A stretch of DNA of 64,000 nt from JAUIJL01 sp965366625 (GTDB taxonomy: Bacteria; Acidobacteriota; Thermoanaerobaculia; Multivoradales; J023). Location: NCBI GenBank assembly GCA_965366625.1, contig CBDUGP010000029.1, forward strand, positions 1 through 64,000. The letters are read 5' to 3'. A program made the position numbers and the translations under genes. Positions 8,458 through 15,771 of this stretch are shown piece after piece (the first letter of the stretch is position 1; each line of letters opens with the position of its first letter). Under the pieces are notes generated by a model. That model was not told the origin of the DNA and searched no databases. It saw only the letters and a program-made list of their open reading frames with translations.

Positions 8458-11400
8458 TCCAAGACGGCACTCGACCGGGCGTCCATGGGGCGCCGGCGGC
8501 TTCGAGCTTGTGCTCTAGAGCCGGTAGGTCTTGTTCGACCAAACGTCGCAAATCCGTCAGCACCGGCTCGAAGAGGTCCGCCGCTCGCTGGTATTCCTCG
8601 CGGGCGGTTTGGGTGGGGGCCGACGAGACCGACCACGAGCTTTCCACCACATGGCCGATACGCCCGCTGATGCCCGGATGGGTGGGCTCGTAGGCCCTGG
8701 CGGCCACCGCATCGCCGACCAAAGCGATCTGCAAACGTCGAAGCTCAGCTTCGAGCTGGGCAACCTCTTCGGACCACGCGAACTCTGCCCCGGGAGTTTC
8801 GCTCACCGCCTTGGCGGCGTGGGCCACCCGCTCCGCAGCTTCGCCGTGGGCGGAAAGTGCCCCGAGCACCGCCCGTTGCAATCTCGCGGCCTGCTGATGG
8901 AAATCGGCTGCGGCTGCGCGATCCTCGGCGGCTAGGGTCGCCCATCCCAAGCTCTTGACCGTGAACGGGCGTTCGCCGTGCTCGGTGATCTGGCCGCGAA
9001 CCACGGTCTGAAAGCTCACGGAATAAGTGCCTGGCACCGCCGGCGGACCTTGGACGGCTGAGGTGAACGGGTCGAAGTTTTCTTGGGCGTGGAGGTCGAT
9101 GGGGTTCGGCGCCGGATAGCGTAAATCCCAAGCGACCCGCTGGAATCCCGAGCCGGTGGGTCCTTCAAGGCGTCGAACCACGTGGCCGTCGGCATCGCGG
9201 ACGGTGAGCAGGACTCGAGGAGCCTCTTCATTCTTTTCCGCCCTCAGCTCTTCCCAGCTCGGATAGGCCACGGGTTCCTCGGCTTCCACGGCTTCTTTTT
9301 CTTTCTCCTTGCGTTGGTCTTCCAGGGTCTTGAGACCGTCTTTCAAATAGTAGGTAAAGACCGCGCCGAACGGCGGATTCTCCGCCACGTAGAGATCGTC
9401 CCCTTGGAACGACTTGCCGGGCACTCCGAGGGGCACGGCCGGGTGATAAGCCCAGGCGTCGCGAATCGAGAAGGCGGCGAAGTCGTTTTCCAGGGTTTGT
9501 TCACTAGCCTCACGCAGGGGTGTGAGGTCGTCCAAGATGTAGAAACCGCGACCGAAGCTGCCGAGCACCAGGTCATTTTGGGGCTCTTGGATCACCAGAT
9601 CGCGGATCGCCACGGTCGGCAGGCCGCCCTTGAGCTGTACCCACCTCTGGCCGCCGTCCAAGGTGAAGAAGGCGCCGAATTCCGTGCCGACGAAGAGCAG
9701 GCCCGGGGTGGTGGGATCTTGCTCCACGGCATAAACCGAGCCGCGCTCGGGCAGGGCGCCGTCATGCTTGCCGACGATCGAACTCCAGGTTTTTCCCCGG
9801 TCCGTGCTCTTGAGCAAATAGGGCTTGAAATCGCCCATCTTGTGGTTGTTGAAGGCGGCGAAAACCGTGTCTGGATCATGGCGTGAAGCCCGTACCCTAT
9901 TGACGTAGGTGCGCTCGGGCACGCCGGGGAAGGTCTCGATCTTGCGCCAGGTCTCGCCGCCGTTTTCCGTCACTTGGATCAGACCGTCGTCGGTGCCGAC
10001 GTAGATCAAACCTTCCACCCGGGCGGACTCGGAAAGGGTGACCAAATTGCCGTAGATGGACGTGGAGCGATTCTTCGACACCGCGTCGATGGACCAAACT
10101 CGATCCATCACCGGCAGGAGGTTGCGGTCGAGATTGCGGGTTAGGTCGCCGGAAATGACGGTCCAGCTTTGGCCTCGATCGTCGGATCGGAAGAGGCGAT
10201 CGGCGCCGAAGTAGAGGCGGGTCGGTGAGTGGGGGCTGATCTGCAAGGGGGCGTCCCAATTCCACACCAGAGGCGCTTCGTCGGGGCCGGCTTGGGGTTG
10301 AATCAGGGTGACCTCACCACTGGCCCGGTCGTAGCGCACCAAATTGCCGTGTTGCCATTGGGAATAGACGATGTCCGGATTTTCGGGATCCACCTGGGGT
10401 TGGAATCCGTCGCCGCCCACGGTCACGAACCAATCGCTGTTGCGAATGCCGTTGGCGTTGTTCGTGCGCGCGGGTCCGCCGAGGGTGAAGTTGTCCTGGG
10501 TGCCGCCGTAGACATGGTAGAACGGGCTCTCGTTGGACACCGCCAGGCGATAAAACTGAGTGATCGGCAAGTTGCCGTAGTACTTCCAGCTCTGGGCTTG
10601 GTCCCACGATTCGTAAAGGCCGCCGTCACAGCCGACCAGAAGGTGGTCCGGGTCGTCGGGGTCGATCCACATGGCGTGGTTGTCCACGTGTTTGGACCGT
10701 TCGTTGATGCCGCTCCAGGTTTTGCCGCCGTCCCGGCTCATTTGCAGCCAGGTGTCCATGCTGTAGATGCGATCGGCATCGTGGGGGTCGGCGACGATTT
10801 CTTGGTAATACTGGGGGCTGCCCGACACGTAGTCGGACTGCTTATGCCAGCTTTCACCTCGGTCGTTTGAGCGGTAAAAACCGCCGCCGTCGGCCGCCTC
10901 GACAATGGCGTAGAGAGAGTCCGGCCGGTCGATGCTCTGGGCCAAGCCAATCCGGCCGATGTCACCGGACGGCAAGCCGCCGTTGATTTCCCGCCAGGTC
11001 TCGCCGCCATCGGTGGATTTGTGCAGGCCGCTCTCCGGTCCGCCGTTGATCAAGGTCCAAACATGGCGTCGGCGTTGGTAAGCCGCGGCGATCAAGACGT
11101 CGGGATCCCGCGGATCCATCAACAGGTCGCTCACGCCGGTGTGTTCGGAAATTTCGAGCGCGAGCTTCCAGGTTTTGCCACCGTCGACGGATTTGAACAA
11201 ACCGCGCTCGCCGCCTTTTGACCACAAGGGCCCTTGGGAGGCGACGAGAATCACGTCGGAATCCCGCGGATCGACGATGATTTTGGCGATGTGCTCGCTT
11301 GCTTCGAGACCCATGTGGGTCCAGGACGACCCGCCGTCGAGGGATTTGTAGACCCCGTCCCCATAACCGACGCTGCGTTGGCTGTTGTTCTCACCGGTGC

Positions 11401-11809
11401 CGACCCAAACCACATTCGGATTGTGGGGATCGAGGCTGATGCAGCCGATGGAATAGGAGCCTTGGCTGTCGAAGATGGGGTCCCAAGTGACGCCGTGGTT
11501 GGTGGTTTTCCACACGCCACCGGACGCGACCGCGACGTAGAAAATATCCGAGTCTTCGGGATGCACGGCGATGTCGGAGATCCGGCCGGAGGTGACCGCG
11601 GGTCCGATATTTCGCAGCTTCAAACCGCTGAAGGTGCCGGCGGAGAGGGTCGATTCGGGCTTGTCGGCCTTATCGAGCTCGTCGTCGGTCTTCTTTTTGT
11701 CTTTCGCCCAAGTTGGAGCGGACAGCAGGATCAACACGCCGAGCAAAAGAGCGAGGGCGAAGGGGAAGGTCGTCGAAAATCTCGGTAAACATCTCGGCGT
11801 TCGGCGCAC
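8447..11809 (-). CDS. Secreted sortilin/VPS10-like BNR-repeat protein (WD40/YVTN/BNR-like)
   Basis: About 1120 residues: signal peptide (FALALLLGVLILLSAPTWA), then two large propellers built from BNR/Asp-box repeats of the form TTNHGVTWDP, SLDGGSSWTH, SVDGGKTWK, STDGGETWRE, SNDRGESWH, SRDGGKTWSG and STDRGKTWSS (to about residue 740). A C-terminal beta region (VLLTVRDADGHVVRRLEGPTGSGFQRVAWDLRYPAP) and a helical tail follow. This is the family annotated as glycosyl-hydrolase-like (sortilin/xyloglucanase fold); no catalytic pair is obvious and the substrate is unknown. I chose GTG at 11809 because GGAGGAG sits 6 nt upstream of it; the longer frame starts at a TTG inside that site. It is divergent from the polysaccharide operon. 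Confidence 0.8.
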   Translation of the reverse strand: MRRTPRCLPRFSTTFPFALALLLGVLILLSAPTWAKDKKKTDDELDKADKPESTLSAGTFSGLKLRNIGPAVTSGRISDIAVHPEDSDIFYVAVASGGVWKTTNHGVTWDPIFDSQGSYSIGCISLDPHNPNVVWVGTGENNSQRSVGYGDGVYKSLDGGSSWTHMGLEASEHIAKIIVDPRDSDVILVASQGPLWSKGGERGLFKSVDGGKTWKLALEISEHTGVSDLLMDPRDPDVLIAAAYQRRRHVWTLINGGPESGLHKSTDGGETWREINGGLPSGDIGRIGLAQSIDRPDSLYAIVEAADGGGFYRSNDRGESWHKQSDYVSGSPQYYQEIVADPHDADRIYSMDTWLQMSRDGGKTWSGINERSKHVDNHAMWIDPDDPDHLLVGCDGGLYESWDQAQSWKYYGNLPITQFYRLAVSNESPFYHVYGGTQDNFTLGGPARTNNANGIRNSDWFVTVGGDGFQPQVDPENPDIVYSQWQHGNLVRYDRASGEVTLIQPQAGPDEAPLVWNWDAPLQISPHSPTRLYFGADRLFRSDDRGQSWTVISGDLTRNLDRNLLPVMDRVWSIDAVSKNRSTSIYGNLVTLSESARVEGLIYVGTDDGLIQVTENGGETWRKIETFPGVPERTYVNRVRASRHDPDTVFAAFNNHKMGDFKPYLLKSTDRGKTWSSIVGKHDGALPERGSVYAVEQDPTTPGLLFVGTEFGAFFTLDGGQRWVQLKGGLPTVAIRDLVIQEPQNDLVLGSFGRGFYILDDLTPLREASEQTLENDFAAFSIRDAWAYHPAVPLGVPGKSFQGDDLYVAENPPFGAVFTYYLKDGLKTLEDQRKEKEKEAVEAEEPVAYPSWEELRAEKNEEAPRVLLTVRDADGHVVRRLEGPTGSGFQRVAWDLRYPAPNPIDLHAQENFDPFTSAVQGPPAVPGTYSVSFQTVVRGQITEHGERPFTVKSLGWATLAAEDRAAAADFHQQAARLQRAVLGALSAHGEAAERVAHAAKAVSETPGAEFAWSEEVAQLEAELRRLQIALVGDAVAARAYEPTHPGISGRIGHVVESSWSVSSAPTQTAREEYQRAADLFEPVLTDLRRLVEQDLPALEHKLEAAGAPWTPGRVPSWTKE

Positions 11810-11946
11810 TGGGGGCTCCTCCAACAGGCTTGGTTTTTCGATCAGGCGGGCATTCTACAGCCGCCGAGGTCAAACCGTCTCGACCAGGCTTCACAGGAGG
11901 GCGTCTCGGCAGCCCCGCGAGCTGGAAATCGGGTTAGGCTGTGATC

Positions 11947-13089
11947 ATGGATCGGGATCTACAGCAGATTGCGGCGGCGTTGGACGAGCCGTCGGACGCC
12001 AGTCGAGAAGCCTTGGCGGATCTCCTGGCTCGGGATGTGGACGGCACCCTGGCGCGCCGTCATCGGGTGTCGTCGGCGTTGGCTTTGCGCGTGTCCAGTT
12101 CGGGCTCGGAGCCGGGGCCGGCGACCTATGAGATCTGGCGCCGCCGGCTGCGGGCGGTCTCGGCTCAACAAATGCATCTCGAAGCGGCCATGGCACAAAT
12201 GGCCGAGGACTTGGGGGACATCCCCTGGGTTCCGATTAAGGGCATGGATCTCTGCGTGCGGGTTTACGATCCCCCGGAGGAGCGGCCGACGTCGGATCTG
12301 GACGTCTTGGTGAGCCGGGCGGATTTCGATCGCGCCCGTGACCGATTGTTGGCCGCCGGTTGGAAACCGCTGAATTCCGGTGCGCGTGCCGAGTTATACC
12401 TTCGGCAGGAGGGATATGCGTGGCAGGCGAGGAGTTCGGCCGGTGCCCTGTTGGAGCTGCATTATCGGCTGTGGGGCTTGGTGGGTCCGGATGTTTCGGA
12501 AGACCTGGTGGCTGCGTCCCTAGACGACGCCTCCTTGCCCGGTATCGGTCGACGTCTGCGACTGGATCATGCGTTTTTGGTTGCGGCAGTTCACCTGTGG
12601 TTGGATCCAGCACCCCGAGCGGCGGGCGGGTTTCGGGATTTGGAGCGCATCGGCCGGCGCGGACCGACGCAGCTCGCCAAGTCGATCGTCGCCGAGGCGG
12701 ATCGTCTGGATTTGCAGCTGCCGGTCCTGTGGGCGGCGGAGGTCACCTATCGACTTTGGGCCGAACCCACCAACGGCGCGGTGGTCGACGGCTTGAAGGG
12801 CCGGCTGCGGCCGACGGAACGGTGGCTGTGGAATCGGGTCGAGGATCCCTCGTCGGTCTCCCTGTCGCGCTTGGTCTTGGCTCGCCACTTGGCCCGTCGG
12901 CGTGCCCGTCACGGCTTGGGTCTCAATATTTGGCGTCGGCTTTGGGCCCATCCGGGCATCGTCGCCAACGGCACCGATGGACGGTGGCCTTGGATGGGGC
13001 GTAGGATCTGGTACCAGCTCTCGACCTTCGGTTTGAGTCGCCTTGCCGACTGGATAGCCGAACGGTTGGAGCGACGCGTCAACCGATGA
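11947..13089 (+). CDS. Nucleotidyltransferase-family protein of polysaccharide clusters
   Basis: The 380-residue protein has the core WVPIKGMDLCVRVYDPPEERPTSDLDVLV (about residues 95-122), in which KG and the DLD pair match the uncharacterised nucleotidyltransferase family often found in capsule and exopolysaccharide clusters. The rest is helical. It may modify a polysaccharide or a synthesis enzyme by NMP transfer, but this is not established for the family. The ATG at 11947 is preferred over the GTG two codons before it. It overlaps the next frame at 13086-13089 and leads the operon with the aminotransferase and sugar transferase. Confidence 0.7.
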   Translation: MDRDLQQIAAALDEPSDASREALADLLARDVDGTLARRHRVSSALALRVSSSGSEPGPATYEIWRRRLRAVSAQQMHLEAAMAQMAEDLGDIPWVPIKGMDLCVRVYDPPEERPTSDLDVLVSRADFDRARDRLLAAGWKPLNSGARAELYLRQEGYAWQARSSAGALLELHYRLWGLVGPDVSEDLVAASLDDASLPGIGRRLRLDHAFLVAAVHLWLDPAPRAAGGFRDLERIGRRGPTQLAKSIVAEADRLDLQLPVLWAAEVTYRLWAEPTNGAVVDGLKGRLRPTERWLWNRVEDPSSVSLSRLVLARHLARRRARHGLGLNIWRRLWAHPGIVANGTDGRWPWMGRRIWYQLSTFGLSRLADWIAERLERRVNR

Positions 13090-13109
13090 TCTTGCAAGAG
13101 GAGCCAGTC

Positions 13110-14375
13110 GTGAAGGTGCCGTTTTTCCGTCCCGAGCTGACCGATGCCGAGGTGGCGGAGGTGGTCGATACCTTGCGCTCCGGTTGGCTGACGACTGGCC
13201 CCAAAACCGCTCGTTTTGAAGAAGAATTTGCCCGGGCGGTCGGTGCCCGACACGCGGTGGCCATGAATTCGTGCACCGCGGCTTTGCATTTGGCGACGGT
13301 GGCCTTGGGTTTGGGTCCCGAGCATGCGGTGCTGATTCCCACCATGACCTTCGCCGCCACCGCCGAGGTGATCCGATACGCCGGCGCCGTGCCGATTCTG
13401 GTGGATTGTGATCCGGTGACCCTGTCGTTGGATCTGGCGGACGCCGAGCGCAAGCTCGCGGCTTTGAGCCGCGGGGAGCTGCCGTCGGCGGTGAATCGCG
13501 AGCTCCAACCCGTGGGGCTGATTCCGGTCCATGTGGCGGGTTTGATGCTCGACATGTTTGAGGTGAAGGCTTTCTGTGAGCGCCACGGTCTGTGGTGCGT
13601 GGAAGACGCCGCCCACGCCTTTCCCGCCGCTTGGCGACCCGCCGCTGCTCAAGGCTCGACCGAAGGCTCGGCCAGCGGCCCAGCTGAAGGGGATCGAGCC
13701 TGGCAACGATGTGGCGAAGGTACTTCCCGAGTGAGCTGCTTTTCCTTTTATGCCAATAAAACGCTGACCACCGGCGAAGGGGGCATGGCGACCACCGACG
13801 ACGCCGAGCTGGCGGCGCAAATGCGATCGCTCTCCTTGCACGGCCTGTCCAACGACGCGTGGGGACGTTATTCGTCCAAAGGCTCTTGGGATTATCGAAT
13901 TCTGGCCCCGGGTTATAAGTACAACCTCACCGATATTGCGTCCGCTTTAGGGTTGCAGCAATTGGCCCGCGCCGAGGAAATGCGTTTGCAGCGTTTGGCG
14001 GTGGCCGAGCGGTTCTCCCGCGAGCTGGCGACCGTCGACGAACTCGAGCTGCCGCCCAATCCACCGGATCGCATTCACTCCTGGCATCTCTACCAAATTC
14101 GTCTGCGCCTGGACCGGCTGGAACTCGACCGAGACACCTTCTTGCAGCAGCTCCGGGAACAGGGCATTGGTTTTTCCGTCCATTGGCGTCCCCTGCATCT
14201 CCACCCCTACTATCGAGAGCAGTTCGGCTGGCGGGCTGAGGATTTGCCCCAAGCTTCGGCGGTCTGGTGTCGCACGGTCAGCCTACCGATTTTCCCGGCG
14301 ATGACCGAGCCTGAAATTTCGGCGGTCATTCGGGGGGTCAAAAATCTCTGCGCTCGCCACCGTCGTCGGCCGTGA
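13110..14375 (+). CDS. DegT/DnrJ/EryC1/StrS-family PLP-dependent sugar aminotransferase
   Basis: The 421-residue enzyme opens VKVPFFRPELTDAEVAEVV and has GWLTTGPKT, AMNSCTAALHLA, EDAAHAFPA and the PLP lysine in SFYANKTLTTGEGG. It transfers an amino group to a nucleotide-linked keto sugar used in surface glycans. I chose GTG at 13110 because AAGAGGAG ends 6 nt before it and VKVPFFRP is the usual N-terminus; an ATG at 13086 overlaps the previous stop. About 30 residues (AAAQGSTEGSASGPAEGD region, 13644-13730) are inserted between EDAAHAFPA and the lysine motif, with internal repeats, and probably form a surface loop. The stop overlaps the next start. Confidence 0.9.
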   Translation: MKVPFFRPELTDAEVAEVVDTLRSGWLTTGPKTARFEEEFARAVGARHAVAMNSCTAALHLATVALGLGPEHAVLIPTMTFAATAEVIRYAGAVPILVDCDPVTLSLDLADAERKLAALSRGELPSAVNRELQPVGLIPVHVAGLMLDMFEVKAFCERHGLWCVEDAAHAFPAAWRPAAAQGSTEGSASGPAEGDRAWQRCGEGTSRVSCFSFYANKTLTTGEGGMATTDDAELAAQMRSLSLHGLSNDAWGRYSSKGSWDYRILAPGYKYNLTDIASALGLQQLARAEEMRLQRLAVAERFSRELATVDELELPPNPPDRIHSWHLYQIRLRLDRLELDRDTFLQQLREQGIGFSVHWRPLHLHPYYREQFGWRAEDLPQASAVWCRTVSLPIFPAMTEPEISAVIRGVKNLCARHRRRP

Positions 14376-15112
14376 CCGGATTCAAGCCTCAAACGGGGAT
14401 TCGGCAGGGTTTGCCCCGGTGGGTCGAAGCGCCCTTGGCTGTCTTGGGCTTGGTGCTCGTGTCGCCGATTCTGTGGGTCGCAGCCCTCGCCGTGGCCTTG
14501 AGTTCCCGTGGACCGATCCTTTTTCGCCAGGAGCGGATCGGTCGCGGGGGACGCCCATTTTTGTTGCGTAAATTTCGCTCCATGCGATCGGAGTCGGGGC
14601 AGGGCCCGCAGGTGACCTCCCGGGGCGACTCGCGGATCACGCGGGTGGGAAGGTTCTTACGCGCTACCAAAATTGACGAGCTGCCGGAGCTGTGGAATAT
14701 CGTCGTCGGTGATATGTCGTTCGTCGGCCCACGACCCGAGGTGCCTGCATTCGTCAACCCAGAGGATCCCCTGTGGCAAGAGGTGCTGGTCGCCCGTCCG
14801 GGTCTCACGGATCCGGTCACCTTGCGCCTGCGCAACGAGGAACAATTGATGGCCCAAGCGCCGGGCGACCGAGAAGATTTCTATCGGCACCTGCTCTTAC
14901 CGTGGAAGCTGAAGGGATATCGTGACTATTTACGGCGGCGCACGGCTTTTTCGGATCTCGCCCTGATCGCTCGAACCCTAGTTGCGATCGTGGCTCCATC
15001 CTCGAAATCGTTGCCGACCTTGGAAGAGATTCAAGCTTCAGTGGAAGGTTTCGCGGAACGGATTCCGGGCACTTCAGTGATTGATCAACAAAGATTGATC
15101 GACAGAGATTGA
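14372..15112 (+). CDS. Polyprenyl-phosphate sugar-phosphate transferase (bacterial sugar transferase)
   Basis: The 246-residue enzyme has an N-terminal hydrophobic helix (VEAPLAVLGLVLVSPILWVAALAVAL), then the family core: GPILFRQERIGRGGRPF, LRKFRSMR, TRVGRFLRATKIDELPELWNI and GDMSFVGPRPE. It transfers a sugar phosphate from a nucleotide sugar to undecaprenyl phosphate, the first membrane step of a repeat-unit glycan. GTG at 14372 overlaps the aminotransferase stop by 4 bases, so translation is coupled. The family sits in the inner membrane. The last codons lie in a 14-bp tandem repeat (15092-15131), so the C-terminus may have been altered recently. Confidence 0.9.
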   Translation: MTGFKPQTGIRQGLPRWVEAPLAVLGLVLVSPILWVAALAVALSSRGPILFRQERIGRGGRPFLLRKFRSMRSESGQGPQVTSRGDSRITRVGRFLRATKIDELPELWNIVVGDMSFVGPRPEVPAFVNPEDPLWQEVLVARPGLTDPVTLRLRNEEQLMAQAPGDREDFYRHLLLPWKLKGYRDYLRRRTAFSDLALIARTLVAIVAPSSKSLPTLEEIQASVEGFAERIPGTSVIDQQRLIDRD

Positions 15113-15131
15113 TCGACAGAGATTGATCAAC
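15092..15131. repeat. 14-bp tandem duplication spanning a stop codon
   Basis: AGATTGATCGACAG is repeated at 15092-15105 and 15106-15119, and a diverged third copy starts at 15120. The TGA stop of the sugar transferase (15110-15112) lies in the second copy. Units are not a multiple of three, so the duplication changed the terminal codons. Confidence 0.85.
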
Positions 15132-15224
15132 CGTCGCCCTATTGAACGGTATGAGATCATGTTCTGTGGCCGCTCGATCATCCACAAACCCCCCCTGGTC
15201 ATTCCCAGAATTTGGAGCCCAACC

Positions 15225-15758
15225 ATGAGCCTCGTGCAAGACCTCGAAGACATCACCGCCCTCGATCTCGAAGGACAACCCGTTCGATTGGGGGATCTTT
15301 GGCAGGAGAAAACCGCGGTTTTGGTGTTCGTTCGACACTTTGGGTGAATGTTCTGCCGCGAGCAGGTCGCGCAGTTGCGTGACATCAACCCCCAAATCGA
15401 AGCGAGCGGTGCCGAGCTGACCGTGATCGGCAGCGGCAATAAAGAACAAGCGGCGACCTTCGCCGAGGAGCGGGATCTGACGTTTAGATTGCTCACCGAC
15501 CCGGGATTGCGAAGCTATAAAGCGGCGGATCTGAAACGCTCGGTGAGCTCCACGTTCCGGCCCAGCATGGTGTTGAGCGGCGCCCGGGCCATGAAAGCCG
15601 GCTTCCGCCAGGGCATGGTCCAGGGTGATGCCTTTCAACAGGGGGGCGCTTTTGTCGTCGCCAAGGGTGGCGAGCTGCTTTTTGAGCAGCGTAGCTCGGC
15701 CGCCGGCGATCATTTCGAGCTGGATGCCCTCTTGGGTGCCTTGAAGGGCTCCGCTTAG
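15225..15758 (+). CDS. Peroxiredoxin-like (PRXL2/SelU-type, AhpC-TSA_2) selenoprotein with in-frame TGA
   Basis: Read through one TGA (15345-15347), the frame gives 177 residues of a thioredoxin-fold, peroxiredoxin-like protein. Upstream: DLEDITALDLEGQPVRLGDLW and TAVLVFVRHFG. Then the TGA, then MFCREQVAQLRDI. In relatives this place is a CxxC motif (HFGCxFCRE), so the TGA replaces the first redox Cys, giving Sec41-x-x-Cys44. The rest (LTVIGSGNKEQAATFAEE, LTDPGLRSYKA, QGGAFVVAKGGELLF) continues in the same frame without defects, which argues against decay. GGAG lies 8 nt before the ATG. A SECIS-like hairpin follows the TGA at once. It probably reduces peroxides or disulphides. It stands alone, convergent with the phosphatase-like gene. 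selA/selB/selC are not in this window. A sequencing error at one base is the main alternative. Confidence 0.82.
15345..15347 (+). other. TGA codon predicted to encode selenocysteine (residue 41)
   Basis: The codon lies exactly at the first Cys of the family's CxxC redox motif: VRHFG-U-MFCREQ. Frame and similarity to the family continue without shift on both sides. Confidence 0.8.
15353..15374 (+). promoter_or_regulatory. Candidate bacterial SECIS element
   Basis: Immediately after the TGA the coding RNA can fold as CUGC (15353-15356), a bulged C (15357), GCGA (15358-15361), loop GCAGG (15362-15366), UCGC (15367-15370) and GCAG (15371-15374). That is eight pairs with one bulge. Counted from the U of UGA, the loop GG sits at positions 21-22 and U at 23. 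The E. coli fdhF element has a bulged base in the stem and its essential G and U at 23-24, and shares the string GCAGGUC. The spacing is at the short end for bacterial SECIS elements. Confidence 0.65.
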
Positions 15759-15771
15759 GAATCTTGCTCGC

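Noticed and set aside
15348..15758. Separate gene starting at ATG 15348 after the TGA
   Set aside because: The frame before the TGA encodes the first half of the same fold, no ribosome site precedes 15348, and a thioredoxin fold starting at MFCRE would lack its first strand and helix.
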